NCBI GenBank assembly: GCA_963556495.2
Contig: OY747702.1
Span: forward strand, 57,347,286 to 57,411,285
Length of the DNA: 64,000 nucleotides
From: Valencia hispanica
Taxonomy: Eukaryota > Chordata > Actinopteri > Cyprinodontiformes > Valenciidae
Direction of reading: 5' to 3'
Shown: in pieces, positions 45,905 to 58,307 of the stretch
How the letters are laid out: each line of letters opens with the position of its first letter
Position numbering within the stretch: the stretch's first letter is position 1
Made by a program: the position numbers and the translations under genes
Notes under the pieces: model-generated
The model's database searches: none
What the model saw: the letters and a program-made list of their open reading frames with translations, nothing else
Told to the model about the DNA's origin: nothing

Positions 45905-46456
45905 GACTGGCCGACATTCAGTGACAGAGTGTTTGCCTCCTATGTTCACTCTAGCCCGCTGTGTTCCAGTATATCTCCTGAGCTTTAGTTATTCTGTGTT
46001 TATGCTCCTAACCTACTTGTGTTCTTTCTTCAAGGTTCGTACCTGTTCATCTCCAAGTCCTCCGTGATGTGTTCCTCAAGTCTCTGGATTCCAATCCAAG
46101 TCAGACAGCCTATAAGCTCCTACTTCCAATCATCGCCTCTGCATGTCCGCCCTCCATCTTCATCCTCCAGTGTGCAGCTTCTCTGGATCAATCCTTAACA
46201 TCTCCAACAATAACCTGTACTCCTCTCTCCCCCCTCAGGCTCCTAGTGTCATCTTCAGTAAGCAGTTCATCATTCAATTATCATTCAATATCTTCAATCT
46301 CCACTTACCTCTCTCCAGTGCATCCTGTCCACTCCCTTCATGAAGGTCCTCCTGGTTTCCAGCCATCTTCATTACCTTCAATAAACTTTTTTAATCTGCT
46401 TCTGTTTTGTAATTGTGTTCTATACGTGGGTCAGTAAAGCAACATCAATTATGACA
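45905..46456 (+). mobile_element. LTR-like segment (3' end clear)
   Basis: A C/T-rich stretch with AATAAACTTTTTTAATCTG at 46,379-46,397 (polyadenylation-signal position of an LTR), followed by a T/G-rich U5-like part and a terminus ATTATGACA at 46,456, as in the LTRs at 26.4-27.5 kb. I could not place the 5' end or a 5-bp duplication, so it is probably a truncated LTR. Confidence 0.5.
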
Positions 46457-46485
46457 GAAGTATTCTACATTATCCCTATATGTTC

Positions 46486-46775
46486 CACGGTGTAATTCTG
46501 GCAACCACAGCTGCCAGTAATTTACCGTAATACTGAACTCTTTAATAGATTACTGTAATGTTTTACAGATTCACTGGATCCAACTGGGGGAGACTAATCA
46601 ATTAAATGGTACATCTGTTTTCACGTGAATTACAGTTTTACAGTATTTCATTTCATTGTAATCTACTGTAAAATTTATAGTTACTAAAATAGTATAAAAT
46701 AGTACTTTCTAAATTTACACTATTTTTCACGGTGAGGTTCTGGAAACCACAGCTGCCAGTAATTCACTGTAAATC
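46486..46775. repeat. Direct repeat of about 45 bp and TACAGTA-rich stretch
   Basis: GGCAACCACAGCTGCCAGTA near 46,500 and GGAAACCACAGCTGCCAGTA near 46,740 lie in homologous 45-bp units about 240 bp apart, each followed by a TTTACAGT/ACTGTAA-type stretch. The pattern resembles the internal repeats of a fish DNA transposon family. Non-coding. Confidence 0.6.
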
Positions 46776-46800
46776 CCTCTTTTTTTTACAGTGTTCAACA

Positions 46801-49019
46801 AAATGAAGGGGGCTTCTGTCGAGCTGCACCGTATGGAGTGTTGTATTTTGCAAATCATTTAGCTGCGTAGATGAGTTTGAATCAGATTAAAAACCTATTC
46901 CTACTTTTTTGATCTAGGTTGTACTGTTTAATTTAACTGATTTTTCTAATGGTGCAGACTTATGTTCAGGTGTGAACAAAACCAGCAAGGTTTTGACATC
47001 TGGGAGCTTCAGATGGAAAAATTGTGAGAGACAAAGATGCCTCATTTTTTTTAAACAAAACTATCAGAAATCAACACATCTGTGAATAAAATCCTGTAAG
47101 TAGCTCAGAAGGTCTGCTGATGCTGTCTACCTACCACCTTCTTTGATACTACACTGTCTCACATAAAGCAAACGCTGTATTCACAGATGATAAGTGGGGC
47201 TAACTTCCCTCAGATCATTGTCTGAGACTAAATGGACACACATAGCTTCAAAGGGGTTAGATTAACTAGAGGTTGGGGTGCCCTAATTTCTTTTTCTTGA
47301 TTTTTAAATCCATTTCTGTTATCTAAGTAAAAAGGTTGTTTTGCTGTTTAAGTGTAATCAAATAAAAATAAAATTCTGCAGCAATAAATACAAAGTAAAA
47401 ACAAAAAAAGAATATTTCTTAAAGAACCAAATATTTCAAAGGGTGTTCTAATTTCTTCACGACTGTAGGTAAAAGACCAAGTACTAGAACAGGAAACACA
47501 CTTTGTGCTGTGCTTGTTTGTAAAGAACCCTGGGAGACCATGATTGTAAAGTAATTAATTCAGAATGACCGCCATTACTGATGGAGTCAACCATTATGAA
47601 AATAAAACTAGTAAACCTATTAAACACAATTATAATAAATGCATGGAAAAATGTGAAAAATGAAGGAATAAACATAGTAACCATGATGCCTAGGGTTTAA
47701 TGAGTCACAACTAAATATTTCTGACACAGTGAAAAGCGGCCAGCTTGCTGATAGAGAACCCATGAAAGGTTTGTTTTCCTTCAGGGATCTTTCTTCGTCC
47801 TCAATACTCAGCAAGGCCTTTAAACGATTTGGATTAAACTTACTGCCAGATGGCTCGGGGCTTCCTAATAGACTATAAATTGTTGGAAAGATTTTCTTAA
47901 AGTGCAGCTGATGAATTAAAGCAACCAAACACAACAGCCTGAGCTCCATCTTCTTTTTTATTATTCGTAGGGTTGTTTGTTTATTTTTTGTAGGTAAGGG
48001 TTTTTTAAAGATGCATTTTAAACTGTAATGCAAAATCTCAATGTGTGCCATGGTGCTGGAGCTTCAGAGAAATACTACATTAGAAAGATGTTTCATTTAT
48101 CAGCTTCTCTTTGTTTTGGGGTTGTTTTGTTTCACAGCTTGGTACCATTGATTCTCATGGTGAGAGATAGAGAATGAAGCCTCCTAATTCTCCCGTTATC
48201 AGCATTTCTTGGTCACTCAATCAGGCCTTATCTGAGCATGCTGCTGGTTGTATAATGGCGATAATAAATATGAAAAGAGAGAACAAAGAACAAAATAACC
48301 CTCTAAATAAAACTATTTTAGTTTTCAAATTGGAAACGAACTGTTTGAATGAAATGAATGCACCTGCCTGTCTTTGTATTTTCAAAGTTTAGGATAAAAT
48401 TATTGATCCTGAGCACCAGTTACATCATGAAGTTTTTAAAGAAGCTGTTTACTAAAACAATTATTCAGTTATAACTGTTTATTTTACTTGTTCAATCACC
48501 AATTATGCTTTAAAATGCATTAATATACACACACAAGAAAGTGTCTTAGCCAGACATTGCACTAGCCATTTTTGATGTCTGTTATTTTGACCGACGGGGT
48601 CAAACAAATGCAGTTATCTTTTCTTTATCACTGTCGATTTATAAAAATTAAAACATCCAATAGTATGTATTTTGTATTCATTTTAAATAATATTCAACCC
48701 CAACAAGCTGAATAGAGATCTACTTTCAAAAAAATTAATCAAACAATTGCACTTACAATACAAACAGTTCACCTGGTGTGGCCTGAACGCACAGTCCTCC
48801 TGTTCCTTCTTCTCCCCATGGAACTGAAATGCTCACCTGCTTGTGCCTAATTAAATAGCGGGATTGCTCCAGAGGTGTTGTCATGAGGTTTTGGATATTT
48901 GCCTCGGACAGATGACTTCTCATGGGGGTTTAGATGCTGTTCTGGAGTCTGAATCCGTGCTCTGCTGCCACAGACTGGAATTAAGTGCTACTTCAACCAA
49001 AGTTTTTAAATGAGGGAAC
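46801..49019. other. No gene recognised
   Basis: 47,440-47,467 (GGGTGTTCTAATTTCTTCAC then GACTGTAG) looks like a decayed mariner/Tc1 terminus, without a partner I could find. The 143-codon ORF at 47,620-48,051 on the minus strand has no family resemblance. The rest is AT-rich. Confidence 0.4.
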
Positions 49020-49530
49020 ATTTCTCTAATTGAAGCGATCAGAAGTCGGAAAAACTCTGAACGAATTGTTTCCTGACGTGCAAGCTATCGCTTCAGGGGG
49101 AGGGAAACCCACAGCATGCACCGGTGGTTGGCAAATGCTCCAAAGCCTCAGTAACTCTTCAATGAAGAAATATCTTGAAATCATAGGTTTTGTTCATGAG
49201 CAAGGTGGCAGGCAAGCCTGACCCAATTACACCAGTTCTTTCAAGAGGAATGGGCCAAGATTCCTGAGAAGCTTGAGAAAGTACACCTAAAACATTTGGC
49301 CCAAGCCATGGTGAATAAAAGACAATTCTACCAAATTTTGAGGAAATATATGTAAACTGAGGTTTACAACCCTAACCCTAACATTTGAACAAAGTAAAAA
49401 AAGAGCTCTGAACATTTTCCTCTCTCTCATTATTCTGAGATTTAGCAAATAGCAATATTCTTTGTAATCCTAACTGACCTAAAACAGAAAAGGTTTAGTC
49501 TGATTTAATGTGACAATGAGGAAAATCTAA
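49020..49530 (+). mobile_element. Sleeping Beauty-type Tc1 remnant, 3' part
   Basis: 49,200-49,355 corresponds to the C-terminal coding end of a Sleeping Beauty/Tdr1-type transposase (an FFQEEWAKIPEKL-like stretch in one frame), followed by ATGTAAACTGAGGTTTAC and a right inverted-repeat region with AATCCTAACTGACCTAAAAC and TCATTATTCTGAGATTTAG. The 5' part is missing and the frames are broken. Confidence 0.65.
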
Positions 49531-51782
49531 CCATTTATCCTATAGTGTAAAACATGAATGTGCTGCATTTAACTATCTTCAAACTGAGGGTAATTCAATC
49601 AGGAATGATCAAAAGATTTTCACTTTCTACAACAAGAAAATTTACTTTGAACTATAATGAACCTTTTGTATCCTTTTCAAATAATACATCAGACAAAAGA
49701 GGTATTTAAGCAGCTCTTAAAACTATGGTCCACTTGCATTGAAGTGGGTGACAGTGGAGCAGAGAGATAATTAATGATGCCCATCTAATGACTATTTGTT
49801 AATACTGGCCTTGAGCGGAGGGCTAAATGGTGGTTTTAATGAAAACTATCAAACTGAATCATTCATGAGACTTTCATCTGTAAAACTGGCTGAACGATAT
49901 TTTAAATGTGATGGTCCAAATTCACAGACCATGCATTTGGTTTTCCTTTCAGAGTCAAAGAGGTCGTAGCGGGTGCATTCCAAGGGCTCTGCCTGGTAAT
50001 TTAGGTAATGATAATAGGCAACTGGCCTGCTTTTGTGATTGCCGGTATTTGGAATAGCTAAGGACTGATTGACCAGTTACTTGAACAACACATAATTATA
50101 GAGTAGGACCAATAATCTGTTTACTTTAAGTTCTAAATGTGCAGTGTGTTTTTAAGGCATTCAAACAATATGGCTTCTGTTTGGACTAATTACCTGTTAC
50201 TGACATTCATGGTGTCTCTATAATTTTTGGTAAAAGTCCCCTGACTTCTCTATGAGCACCACACTGCTGACATTTGTAGTTTGGAGTAAAATGTTAAAAC
50301 TATTATCAAATATAATTGCTATGAATCATGGTGCTAATATTCATCTCCCCTGCTGGGTAGAGAAAAAAAATCAAGTCGCTCTATATCTGATACAATTAAT
50401 TGTGTAAGAGGACACCATATTGGGGAATAACGATTATGAAATCAGTTTAAAGAAAGTGTTGATTATGTAATATTTATTATTTTCACTGTTTTGCTGTGTC
50501 CTCTACTTGGCTTGTAAAAAACTCTAAACACACTGGCCCTAATAGCTGTCTTAAGACTTTTTCCCCAATTTCAAGGCAATTGTCATGTTCCTAACACCTG
50601 TAATACGCAATTTCTCATCAAATGCATCCCATCTAGTCTTCCTATAAAACTGCATCGCTGTAAGTTGGGAATTCATTTTTTCTTCATTTGTGCTTAGGTC
50701 TAGTTTAACACAAACATTCAGGACTTGTCCTTTAATTCTTTGACATTTATTCAACATGAAAAATCATATGCAGAAAGCAGAAACCAAATCTAAATTAGCT
50801 TTAGTTGATTCAGTATTTTTAGTCACTATATTGCAGTAAGAATATAAATGTGAGGGAATACTTTTTCTGTGAGAATAATGGTAAATATGATGATATATGC
50901 ACCAAACTGACAGGTGGAAACACACATTTTAATGTAAAGTGTCATAAGACAATTGGGATGTACTGGCTGTGCTCTGACAGCGAGATATTTTCACAATATC
51001 ATCAGAGAAGAAGTTCATGTTTGTTGCCATAAGAAAACTGTCAGCCGTGCAACATCATTTCCATGCACACAGAGAGCGCACAGTTTCTGACAGTTTCTGA
51101 CAGAACAACGCAAAAGCCGAACAGGAACAGAGTTTAGTTTGACAAAAAAAAAAAATTATTATGTCATCACAACAATAATAAAACCTGCTTAATTCATGCT
51201 GAAATGTCATTGGCTTTCATTTATTTAGTTTATGTTTAAGCTGGTTGTCAGATGGCTGAAATAGGTAAATATATCTATTTCAGCCATCAAGGTCTACATT
51301 TAGACTGCTAAGAAACGTATTAAACTTCCACTTTGGAGCCAAAACTACCCTGGACCTCTATGAACCACATACAATACTCATGTGTTGGTGATTTGCCTAA
51401 CATTAATGAGTACAAGCAGAAAGATGTGTCTATGAACTGACTTCCTCTGAATTGCAACCCCAGAGACAGTACCATTATTTCTGAAGGCCTATCACTTAAT
51501 ATGGGATGCCTGCAATGCTGAAATGTGTGGTTGTCCCAAATGTCGAACTCCCTAATCATCATGTCATTGAGCTCTGCTGAGGCGTGGTAATGAGTCAATT
51601 TTTTGATTCATTTGATTCATTTGATTTGTGGTTATGTCTTTATTTTGAAAAAATGTGATCCAAAAGTAGCTTCTGACAAGTCTTCGGGGTTCTTTTTTCC
51701 TTGTGAGTTAGGTCCAACTTTAACTCGGAGTTTGAAACTAGAGTGACCATCTGGCTCTGTGAGATACTCTGCAGCTTTTCTG
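49531..51782. other. Single-copy-looking DNA, no gene recognised
   Basis: 49,730-50,110 (containing GAGAGATAATTAATGATGCC and ATTTAGGTAATGATAATAGG) has the complexity and homeodomain-type sites of a possible conserved enhancer, but this is only a guess. A tandem ACAGTTTCTG duplication is at 51,082-51,103. No gene. Confidence 0.4.
51251..51288. repeat. Perfect 14-bp hairpin
   Basis: GATGGCTGAAATAG (51,251-51,264) and CTATTTCAGCCATC (51,275-51,288) are exact reverse complements separated by a 10-base AT-rich loop. There is no transposon context and the function is unknown. Confidence 0.9.
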
Positions 51783-52112
51783 TCACCTGTCTTTATTTAC
51801 CCATACTTCACACCGGACGTCTAAGCGACGCGTAACATCTGCAAAGCTTAATACGCAGCTGATAGCAGCCGTTATAATAATTGGGACCGTTTCCATCGGG
51901 CGTGAAGCAGCGCGAATCGGACTCAGAAGCGTTGTGTTGCTGCCCTCTCCTAAATATACGAGGCAGGTGCTGGGACCGGATTCGGATTTAATGGACTGAA
52001 TTCTTACACCTTCCTGCTGAATGACAGCGGCATTCCTGGACGTAATGCACAATGAACCTGGTTCTAGCTCCAAAGATTGAACAGTGGAGATTCTTTGGAA
52101 CTAAAAGGGGGA
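51783..52112. other. CpG-containing stretch, unassigned
   Basis: Unusually many CpGs for the area (ACACCGGACGTCTAAGCGAC, GGGCGTGAAGCAGCGCGAAT). It directly precedes the LTR. It could be part of an inserted element or host promoter-like DNA; no ORF family and no clear ends. Confidence 0.35.
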
Positions 52113-53046
52113 TGTTGAGGCTATGGCCTTTACTGAACGAACTGCATCTCCCAGCATCCTTTCACTGAACGAACTGCATCTCCCAGCACCCATTGCGCTG
52201 CCCTCAACCCATTCTCATTGGTCTGTGGCCAGTGATGACATCACAGAGTTGATAAAGGCAGCTCGAATATTGAAATCTTCGTCTTTTGGTCCCCAAGCGG
52301 TGACGTGAGGAGACGCTTTAATCCACTGCTAGTATTTTCCCTTTTTCCGTTTAAACCTGCTGGACCAGGAAGAACTTCCCTTTTAAACTTCGAAGTGAAT
52401 CGGCCGAGCAAACAGACTTTCCTGTACCAGGTAGTCCGCTGGCCATCTGAGCTCTATTGAAATCGGCCCTGAGTCCCTCAGCACCTAAAGTCGGACGTCC
52501 GCTTTTCCGACCTCGGTTTTGCGCAAAACTGCTCCTTTAAACTGGACACTTTCAAGACATTTCGTCGTGGACTGTGGAGAGAATCATCACCCAGTAGGAA
52601 AACCTGGTTTATTTCTATTGGTCTGGGTAGAGAATTAGGTCTTGGATATATATATATATCCATTTTTCTGTGGTTAAAATAAGTCTGTCAACTTGTTAAT
52701 CACTGTTATTCTTGGTCGTCTGTTGCTGTACACCGACCCTGAATGTGCATGCTTTTTGTGTTTTATTATTTGACTTTGGTTGCAACCAGAAGCAGTATAT
52801 TATATTGTATTATTTCGACGTTAACTTTGTTCTATATTTTTGCATGCGTTAGAATAGATGGAAATTATGAATGAAATGTAATCTGTAAGGTGACCTTTTT
52901 CATTAATAAATTCCCTTAAGTAACGAGAAGTTTCCTGTGCTATTTCAGTGTGTGCTGTGAAGTTTGTTTTAACCCCGCGGATGAACTCTACGCCTTTTCA
53001 GAGAGACTGACAGTCTGGTTTAATTAAAATTATCTCATTTATGACA
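52113..53046 (+). mobile_element. ERV-like LTR
   Basis: Starts TGTTGAGGCTATGG and ends TTATGACA, followed at once by TTGGTGCCCC, which resembles the start of a tRNA primer-binding site. Near the 5' edge a 31-33-bp unit (CACTGAACGAACTGCATCTC and onward) is repeated in tandem at 52,127-52,191, as is common for enhancer repeats in U3. TAATAAATTCC at 52,905 is the likely polyadenylation signal. The sequence after 53,056 does not read as retroviral gag, so only an LTR plus a stub is left. No matching 3' LTR was seen in the window. Confidence 0.5.
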
Positions 53047-53869
53047 TTGGTGCCCCTATATTTTTAATAAACAGGTTAAACTCGAACGTCATCAATAATT
53101 ATATTAATATTAAATAATTGATTATAATTATTGATGCTCAGAAAACCAGACAACTTTTTATTATTAGTAGTTACAACACAGGTCTATTTTTTTACTCTCT
53201 ACGCTTCTAAAACACATCAATCTCAGCAGTTTAGATCGGGCCAGACAGGAAATCAGGCACAGAAGCAGTGTAAAGCATGTGGAAAATTTCAAAATAAAAG
53301 ACACCCACAGATTTCCCATGGCTTAACTACGAAAAAACAAAACAAAACATCACTACCTGTGACACCAGGGTTGAAGTCAGTCGGTCTGTGGATCTGATTT
53401 GTTAGCTTTCATCATGGACGACAAGAAGTTAATCAATGAAGTGGAGATTCTCCCAGTTTATATGATACCAGTGATCATTTTAACAAGGGCAACATGAAAA
53501 ATGAGAAGGAATGGACAGAAATATCTGCAGTTCTGGGAGCGGATGATGAGTTTATTATACTTATTAACATAGAATAAAAAAATTTCCCCTGCATACTAGC
53601 CTTAAGTTATGCAATTGCAAATCACCTGAGATTTCGTGATCTCCAGGGACCAGCTGGGTGGAACGCTTCCACGAGTGATACGCATCTAAAACACACCCGG
53701 TGCTGCTGGGCGCTGCTGAATTTGCAAGTAGGACGCAAATTCACAAGCTTTGTTGCTGAATTTGCGAGTAAGACACATGTATTACGTTAGAGCAGGGGTA
53801 AGTAGGGGAGGAAGAGATCCTGGATCCCAATGAACAGATTTTTATTTGTCAAAACAAAACACGCAAATC
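53047..53869. other. No gene recognised
   Basis: A pair of direct repeats GCTGAATTTGCAAGTAGGAC (53,713) and GCTGAATTTGCGAGTAAGAC (53,752) about 40 bp apart. ORFs are short. It may contain internal remnants of the adjacent retroelement, but none are recognisable. Confidence 0.4.
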
Positions 53870-55319
53870 ATTCTTTCTCCACATCAGAATTATTTGTTAC
53901 TTTTTGTTGGTTTATCACATAGAATCCCAATAAAATTATGAAATCTATGATTGAACTTTGACAAAATGTGAAAAGGTTAAACTAGTATGAATATTACAGT
54001 GTCTATAAAACGTGTATTACCCTTTTGTTGTTTATAAAAATCAATCATCAGTAGCAAAATTACAAAACAAGCTTTTTAATGTCAGGGTGGAAACTGATTT
54101 CTATAAAATAATGACAATGAATGAAAATATGAAACATAAAGTAAGTGACTACATAAAGATTCACCCCTTTAAAGTGAGTGACTAAGCTGATGGTTAGAGA
54201 AATAGAGATCAGCTGTGTGCAGTGACGGTGTCTCTCAAGTGATTGTAGTATAAAGTCACCTGTGTTTTAAAGGTCGATTCTATGGTTTATCAATATTCCT
54301 GGCTACCATTACAGCAGGAAGACTAAAGAAAAGAAAAAAAAGATCAGAATTTTTTTATTTTTTTTATGAGTCAGGGAATGGATAGAAAAATAAATCTCTA
54401 AGGCCCTGAACATCCCCTGGAGTTCAATTAAACTCATCAATAAATTGAAGGAATGCAACACGTGTAAATCTGCCTAAATCAGGCCGTCCTCACACACTGA
54501 GTGACTTGCAAGAAGGAGAGTAATGAGAGAGGGCAGCAAGCTTCAGCAGCTGACATGGGAGGGACGCTGCAGACAACTGTTGCCCGGGTTCTTGACCAGA
54601 GCTTTATGGGAGAGTGGCGATGTGAAAGCCGCTAAAGACAAACTCAGATCAAGGCTGGACTAGAGTTTGCTGAAAGGCACGTGGAAAAAAATACAAGGTC
54701 AAGAGGAAGAAAGTTCTTTGGTCTGATAAGACCAACATGGAACTTTTGTTCATTTGTGGGGATGCTTCTCAGCAGCAGGTCCTGGGAGTAAAGGTAAATA
54801 CTAAATTAAAGGGGGCCTATTCAGGGGCATCACTAGAACTAATAGTGTACTGGGGCACAAAGAATTCATGAGAGACGCGAAGTGCACAAGAAAAAAAACA
54901 TCCAGCACTTATTTATCATAAAAAACAAAACAAATAGTTATTTAAACTATTCAGTCATATCACACTATGTTGTTGTCTAGATCTTTGATTAACCACCTGA
55001 AATGTACTACAATAATGCATTTGGCCTACTTGTGCACTTTACTCTAGACTTCTAAACCATTACTGATAAAAGCAAAGAGGTAGAGCAATGAATCTTTTTG
55101 AAATATCTATTTCAGTAAACATCTGCAAATTGAACAATTACAAAAGTAAAAAAAAAAAAATTTAAATTAAGTAAAGCCCCCCTACATCTCTGGGTTCTTT
55201 TATTTCCATAGTAGAAGAATAAATGAACAACTGTTGTGTTTCTCTTCAGTGAATCATTTTTTGGGAAGTAAACTGTAACGTCTTGTTTTCATTTTTGCAA
55301 AGTGGTCAATCACTTGGCA

Positions 55320-55576
55320 GCACTTAGTCCGAAGCAACATTAAAATACTACTGTTTATTGCTGTACAAATATGTACATAGCTCAGAGTCTCCTATCTGCA
55401 TTTTTTTATTGTCTTCAGTTTTCACATGTGATTATAAGAATAGTGAAAGCTGCTCCGTTTACTTTGTTTTTTGTATGTATGTATTGTTTGTATGATCTTG
55501 GATTGGTTGTACCGAAACTTAATTTCCCCACGGGGTTTATTAAAGTATCTCTTATCTTATCTTATCTTATCTTACA
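55320..55576 (+). mobile_element. LINE 3' end with (CTTAT)n tail
   Basis: ACCGAAACTTAATTTCCCCA, CGGGGTTTATTAAAGTATCT and five CTTAT units (55,548-55,574) are the typical fish LINE 3' end in plus orientation. The left boundary is uncertain. Non-coding apart from short chance ORFs. Confidence 0.6.
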
Positions 55577-56061
55577 AAGTTATCCCACCCTTCCTTGTGA
55601 CAAAAAAGTCACCTGACCAAAAAGCATTCTGTAAGAAACTGACAGGTTTTTTGTTTTCCAAAATTGATATACTTACCTCTCAGGCAAGGGTCCTATAGTC
55701 ATCCTGGCAATACTTCAGTTCTTCGTAGCTTAAATAGCCTACTAAAGCCTTCATACTGACTTTTGGTGATAATTTGCAAATGTAGCCTATAATAATTAAT
55801 AAAATTATTATGGGCTACATTATAGGTAAATCATCACCTATAGGCTACTCTGACTATGTGTAGATTATTATAGGCTAAATTGGCGAATGCAGCAAACTTA
55901 TTTAGGTTTGCCATTAAACCATTGATCAAATCACAGCACTGGCTGTTACCAGCATAAATGTTAATGTTACCGTTAATGTGGACAATTATCATACCTCCCT
56001 CATCCTCCTCATCTCTCCTCACTGTTCCTCTCCCTCTGCCTCTCTCTGAATAGTTTAATAT

Positions 56062-56200
56062 ATAATAATAATAATAACTTTATTTATAGAGTGCTTTCAA
56101 TCAAACCGCTGAACATCAGTGACAAAATTTAAAACAATTTAAGACAATATAAAACAATAATAAAATGATCATCAAATGTTTATCAGAAGGTTATGTTTAG
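56062..56200 (-). mobile_element. LINE 3' end with (TAA)n tail
   Basis: AATAATAATAATAACTTTAT followed by TTATAGAGTGCTTTCAATCA is the reverse complement of an L2-like 3' end with a (TTA)n tail. The right boundary is unclear. Confidence 0.5.
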
Positions 56201-57544
56201 TTTTACAGTAGGACAGCTTCACAAACAGTATAAGCTACTTTTACAGGGCTCTCTCTCGCAGTAAACGTATAAATCATTATTAATCGTCCGCATGTGTGCA
56301 TGCAGCCTACGCATAGTGTGAATGTGTGTGTGTGAGGGAGAGAGCATAGGCAGGTAAACTGTTGCTAGATTTAGGCTACAGTGATGCTAAGCATTGAACA
56401 ACAGATGCTGATTATGTGGGCAACATTCTCTAACAGCGATCAACTTGTCATTTTTTCTGTCAAACAAGTTGTGAATTTGTTGTAACATTAAAACAGGAGA
56501 CGACTTACTCTGTGCTCAAAGTGATGTGACGAGCTTCAGTGGATTTCACTGTGTACTCTATGTGTTTGCAAAAATCATGTGGACGATTCTCATTGGTTGT
56601 TGCTTTCAATCTTACGCAGCTACAGGGGTGCTATTTCCTTATTGGCTATTATGGCCCCTTTCTTTTTTCCTTGTTTTCTTTTATTGGCTGGTAAGTGACA
56701 GGCTCGTGTCGTGACTAAAGCAGGCAAGGAGATGCGCTCATGAATGTTTCCAGCTAGATTTTACTGGGGCACTGGAAACTTTTACTAAGGCACGTGCCCC
56801 ATTGAATAAGATCTAGTATCGCCCCAGGGCCTATTATGCTTCTTTTTAAACAAGTTATAACAGGTCTATGGTCCGTATAAAACATGTTTATGAAGTTCTT
56901 CCCACAAAGTCTCTCTCACATAAAGCGATCTCACCAGCTCAATTCTTGACAATTTCTGTCTCTTTCAGAATGAGCTGTTTAGAGGGCTCTGTCACTTTTA
57001 TGCAAATTAGCGGTTGGGTCCACTGGAGACCAATGGCATGGAATTGGTGGGCTGGGTTTGACAGATGAGAGGCAGTTTTATGCAAATTTCCCTTATTTTG
57101 ACGCTACATTAAGGGAACGGCTTTGAAAAAGACGATCTTTGACTACAGAAATTTGCAAAAAATAGATGGATGGTTTTGATTCACGTTTGGAGTGTTTATA
57201 GAGGCAGTAGAGACCCAAATGCCAACACAAAAAAAAGTTACATTTGCATAATATGTCTCCTTTACATGCAGCAAAACCAAGCAAAATCCTGGAGGACAAT
57301 CAGTTTCCATCTGCCAGAGAACTTCAGCTTCAGAGAACATTTATTATTCAGCAAGACAACGACCAGAGGCATCCAGCTGAAACTAAACAGAGATGGTTTG
57401 AAGACAACAGGATGGATGTTCTGGAGTCAAAACCCAGACCTCAATTTGACAGAGAATCTTTGTCATGAGGGCTCCCATAGAGGAAACACTGGAACGATGT
57501 GTCTATGTTTTGTTTTTTTTATCCGTGTAAAACAGGCTAAAATG

Positions 57545-58307
57545 TTAAAATACACAAATAAATAAATAAATAGATCGATAGGTAGGTAGGTAGGTAAATT
57601 AATAAATAAATTAAATTAAATTAACAAGATAAGTACAAGACCAAGTAGTAAAACACTGATCAATAAAAGCATGAAAAGCAAATAACAGGCAGTAAATAGT
57701 AATCAGTTAATTAAAAGCTAGGCTAAAAAGGTTAAAAAGGTGAGCCTTGAGCCTACTTTGAAAAACATGAACGTTCTCTGCGGCCCTAAGGTCCTCAGGC
57801 AGCCTGTTCCAGAGGTGAGGGCCATAATAATGGAAAGACGCCTCACCATGAGTGTGTGTCCTGACTTTTAGGATGACAAGTAGACGGCTGCCAGAGGAGC
57901 GCAGAGAACGCGAAGGTTCATATGGTAAAAGCAGCTCTGATAGATAAGAAGGCCCAAGACCATTAAGACACAAAAAAATCATTAAAAGAACCTTAAAATC
58001 GATCCTAAGACACACGGGGAGCCTATGCAGTGATTCTAAAACAGGTGTAATGTGTTCCCGTCTTCTGGTCTTCGTCAGGACACGTGCTGCTGAATTTTGT
58101 TGGAGTTGTAAACCTGACATACTCTTTTTGGGAAGACCAGAAAGCAGGGCATTACAGTAATCAATCCTACTGGTGATAAAAGCATGCATCAGCGTCTCCG
58201 TGTTGGCCCGAGAGAGAATGGGGCGGACTCTGGCAATGTTCTTAAGGTGATAAAAACCTATTTTAGTGGTATTTTTAAAGTGAGGGATAAAAGTCGTGGC
58301 CCATGAA
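57545..58307 (-). mobile_element. L2-like LINE inserted in the Tc1
   Basis: The minus-strand frame from about 58,307 to 57,707 is open and encodes KIGFYHLKNIARVRPILSR, SRIDYCNALLSGLPKKSMSG, HITPVLESLHRLPVCLRIDF and SRLKAHLFNLFSLAFN, the C-terminal part of an L2/CR1-type ORF2. The 3' tail lies at the left, rich in AAAT units (57,552-57,625) with a GGTA run. It is 5' truncated just after the RT palm. The first ~30 residues of the longer ORF in this frame (up to 58,399) are antisense Tc1 sequence, not LINE. Confidence 0.88.

Larger units (their letters stand above)
54822..56827. mobile_element. hAT-type element with perfect 8-bp duplication
   Basis: Begins CAGGGGCATCACTAGA and ends TCTAGTATCGCCCCAG, with GGCCTATT at 54,814-54,821 and again at 56,828-56,835. 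Length 2,006 bp. I see no transposase motif in any frame, so it is non-autonomous or fully decayed. It carries at least two LINE 3' ends. Confidence 0.92.
54810..57261. mobile_element. TTAA-flanked MITE, split by hAT
   Basis: TTAA at 54,806-54,809 and TTAC at 57,262-57,265 (one change from TTAA). The termini AGGGGGCCTATT(ATGC) and inverted AGGAGACATATTATGC are the TTAA-AGGRR type. The element itself is 54,810-54,821 plus 56,828-57,261, about 440 bp, once the hAT is removed. The ORFs inside are chance. Confidence 0.85.

Noticed and set aside
46069..46437. 122-codon Ser/Pro-rich ORF
   Set aside because: Falls in the C/T-rich body of an LTR-like segment; low complexity only.
47620..48051. 143-codon minus-strand ORF
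   Set aside because: No recognisable motif or codon pattern, and the N-terminal part is rich in Lys from A-rich DNA; no support for coding.
52127..52191. Start of a repeat array or operator set
   Set aside because: Only two copies, placed at the start of an LTR, where tandem enhancer units are common.
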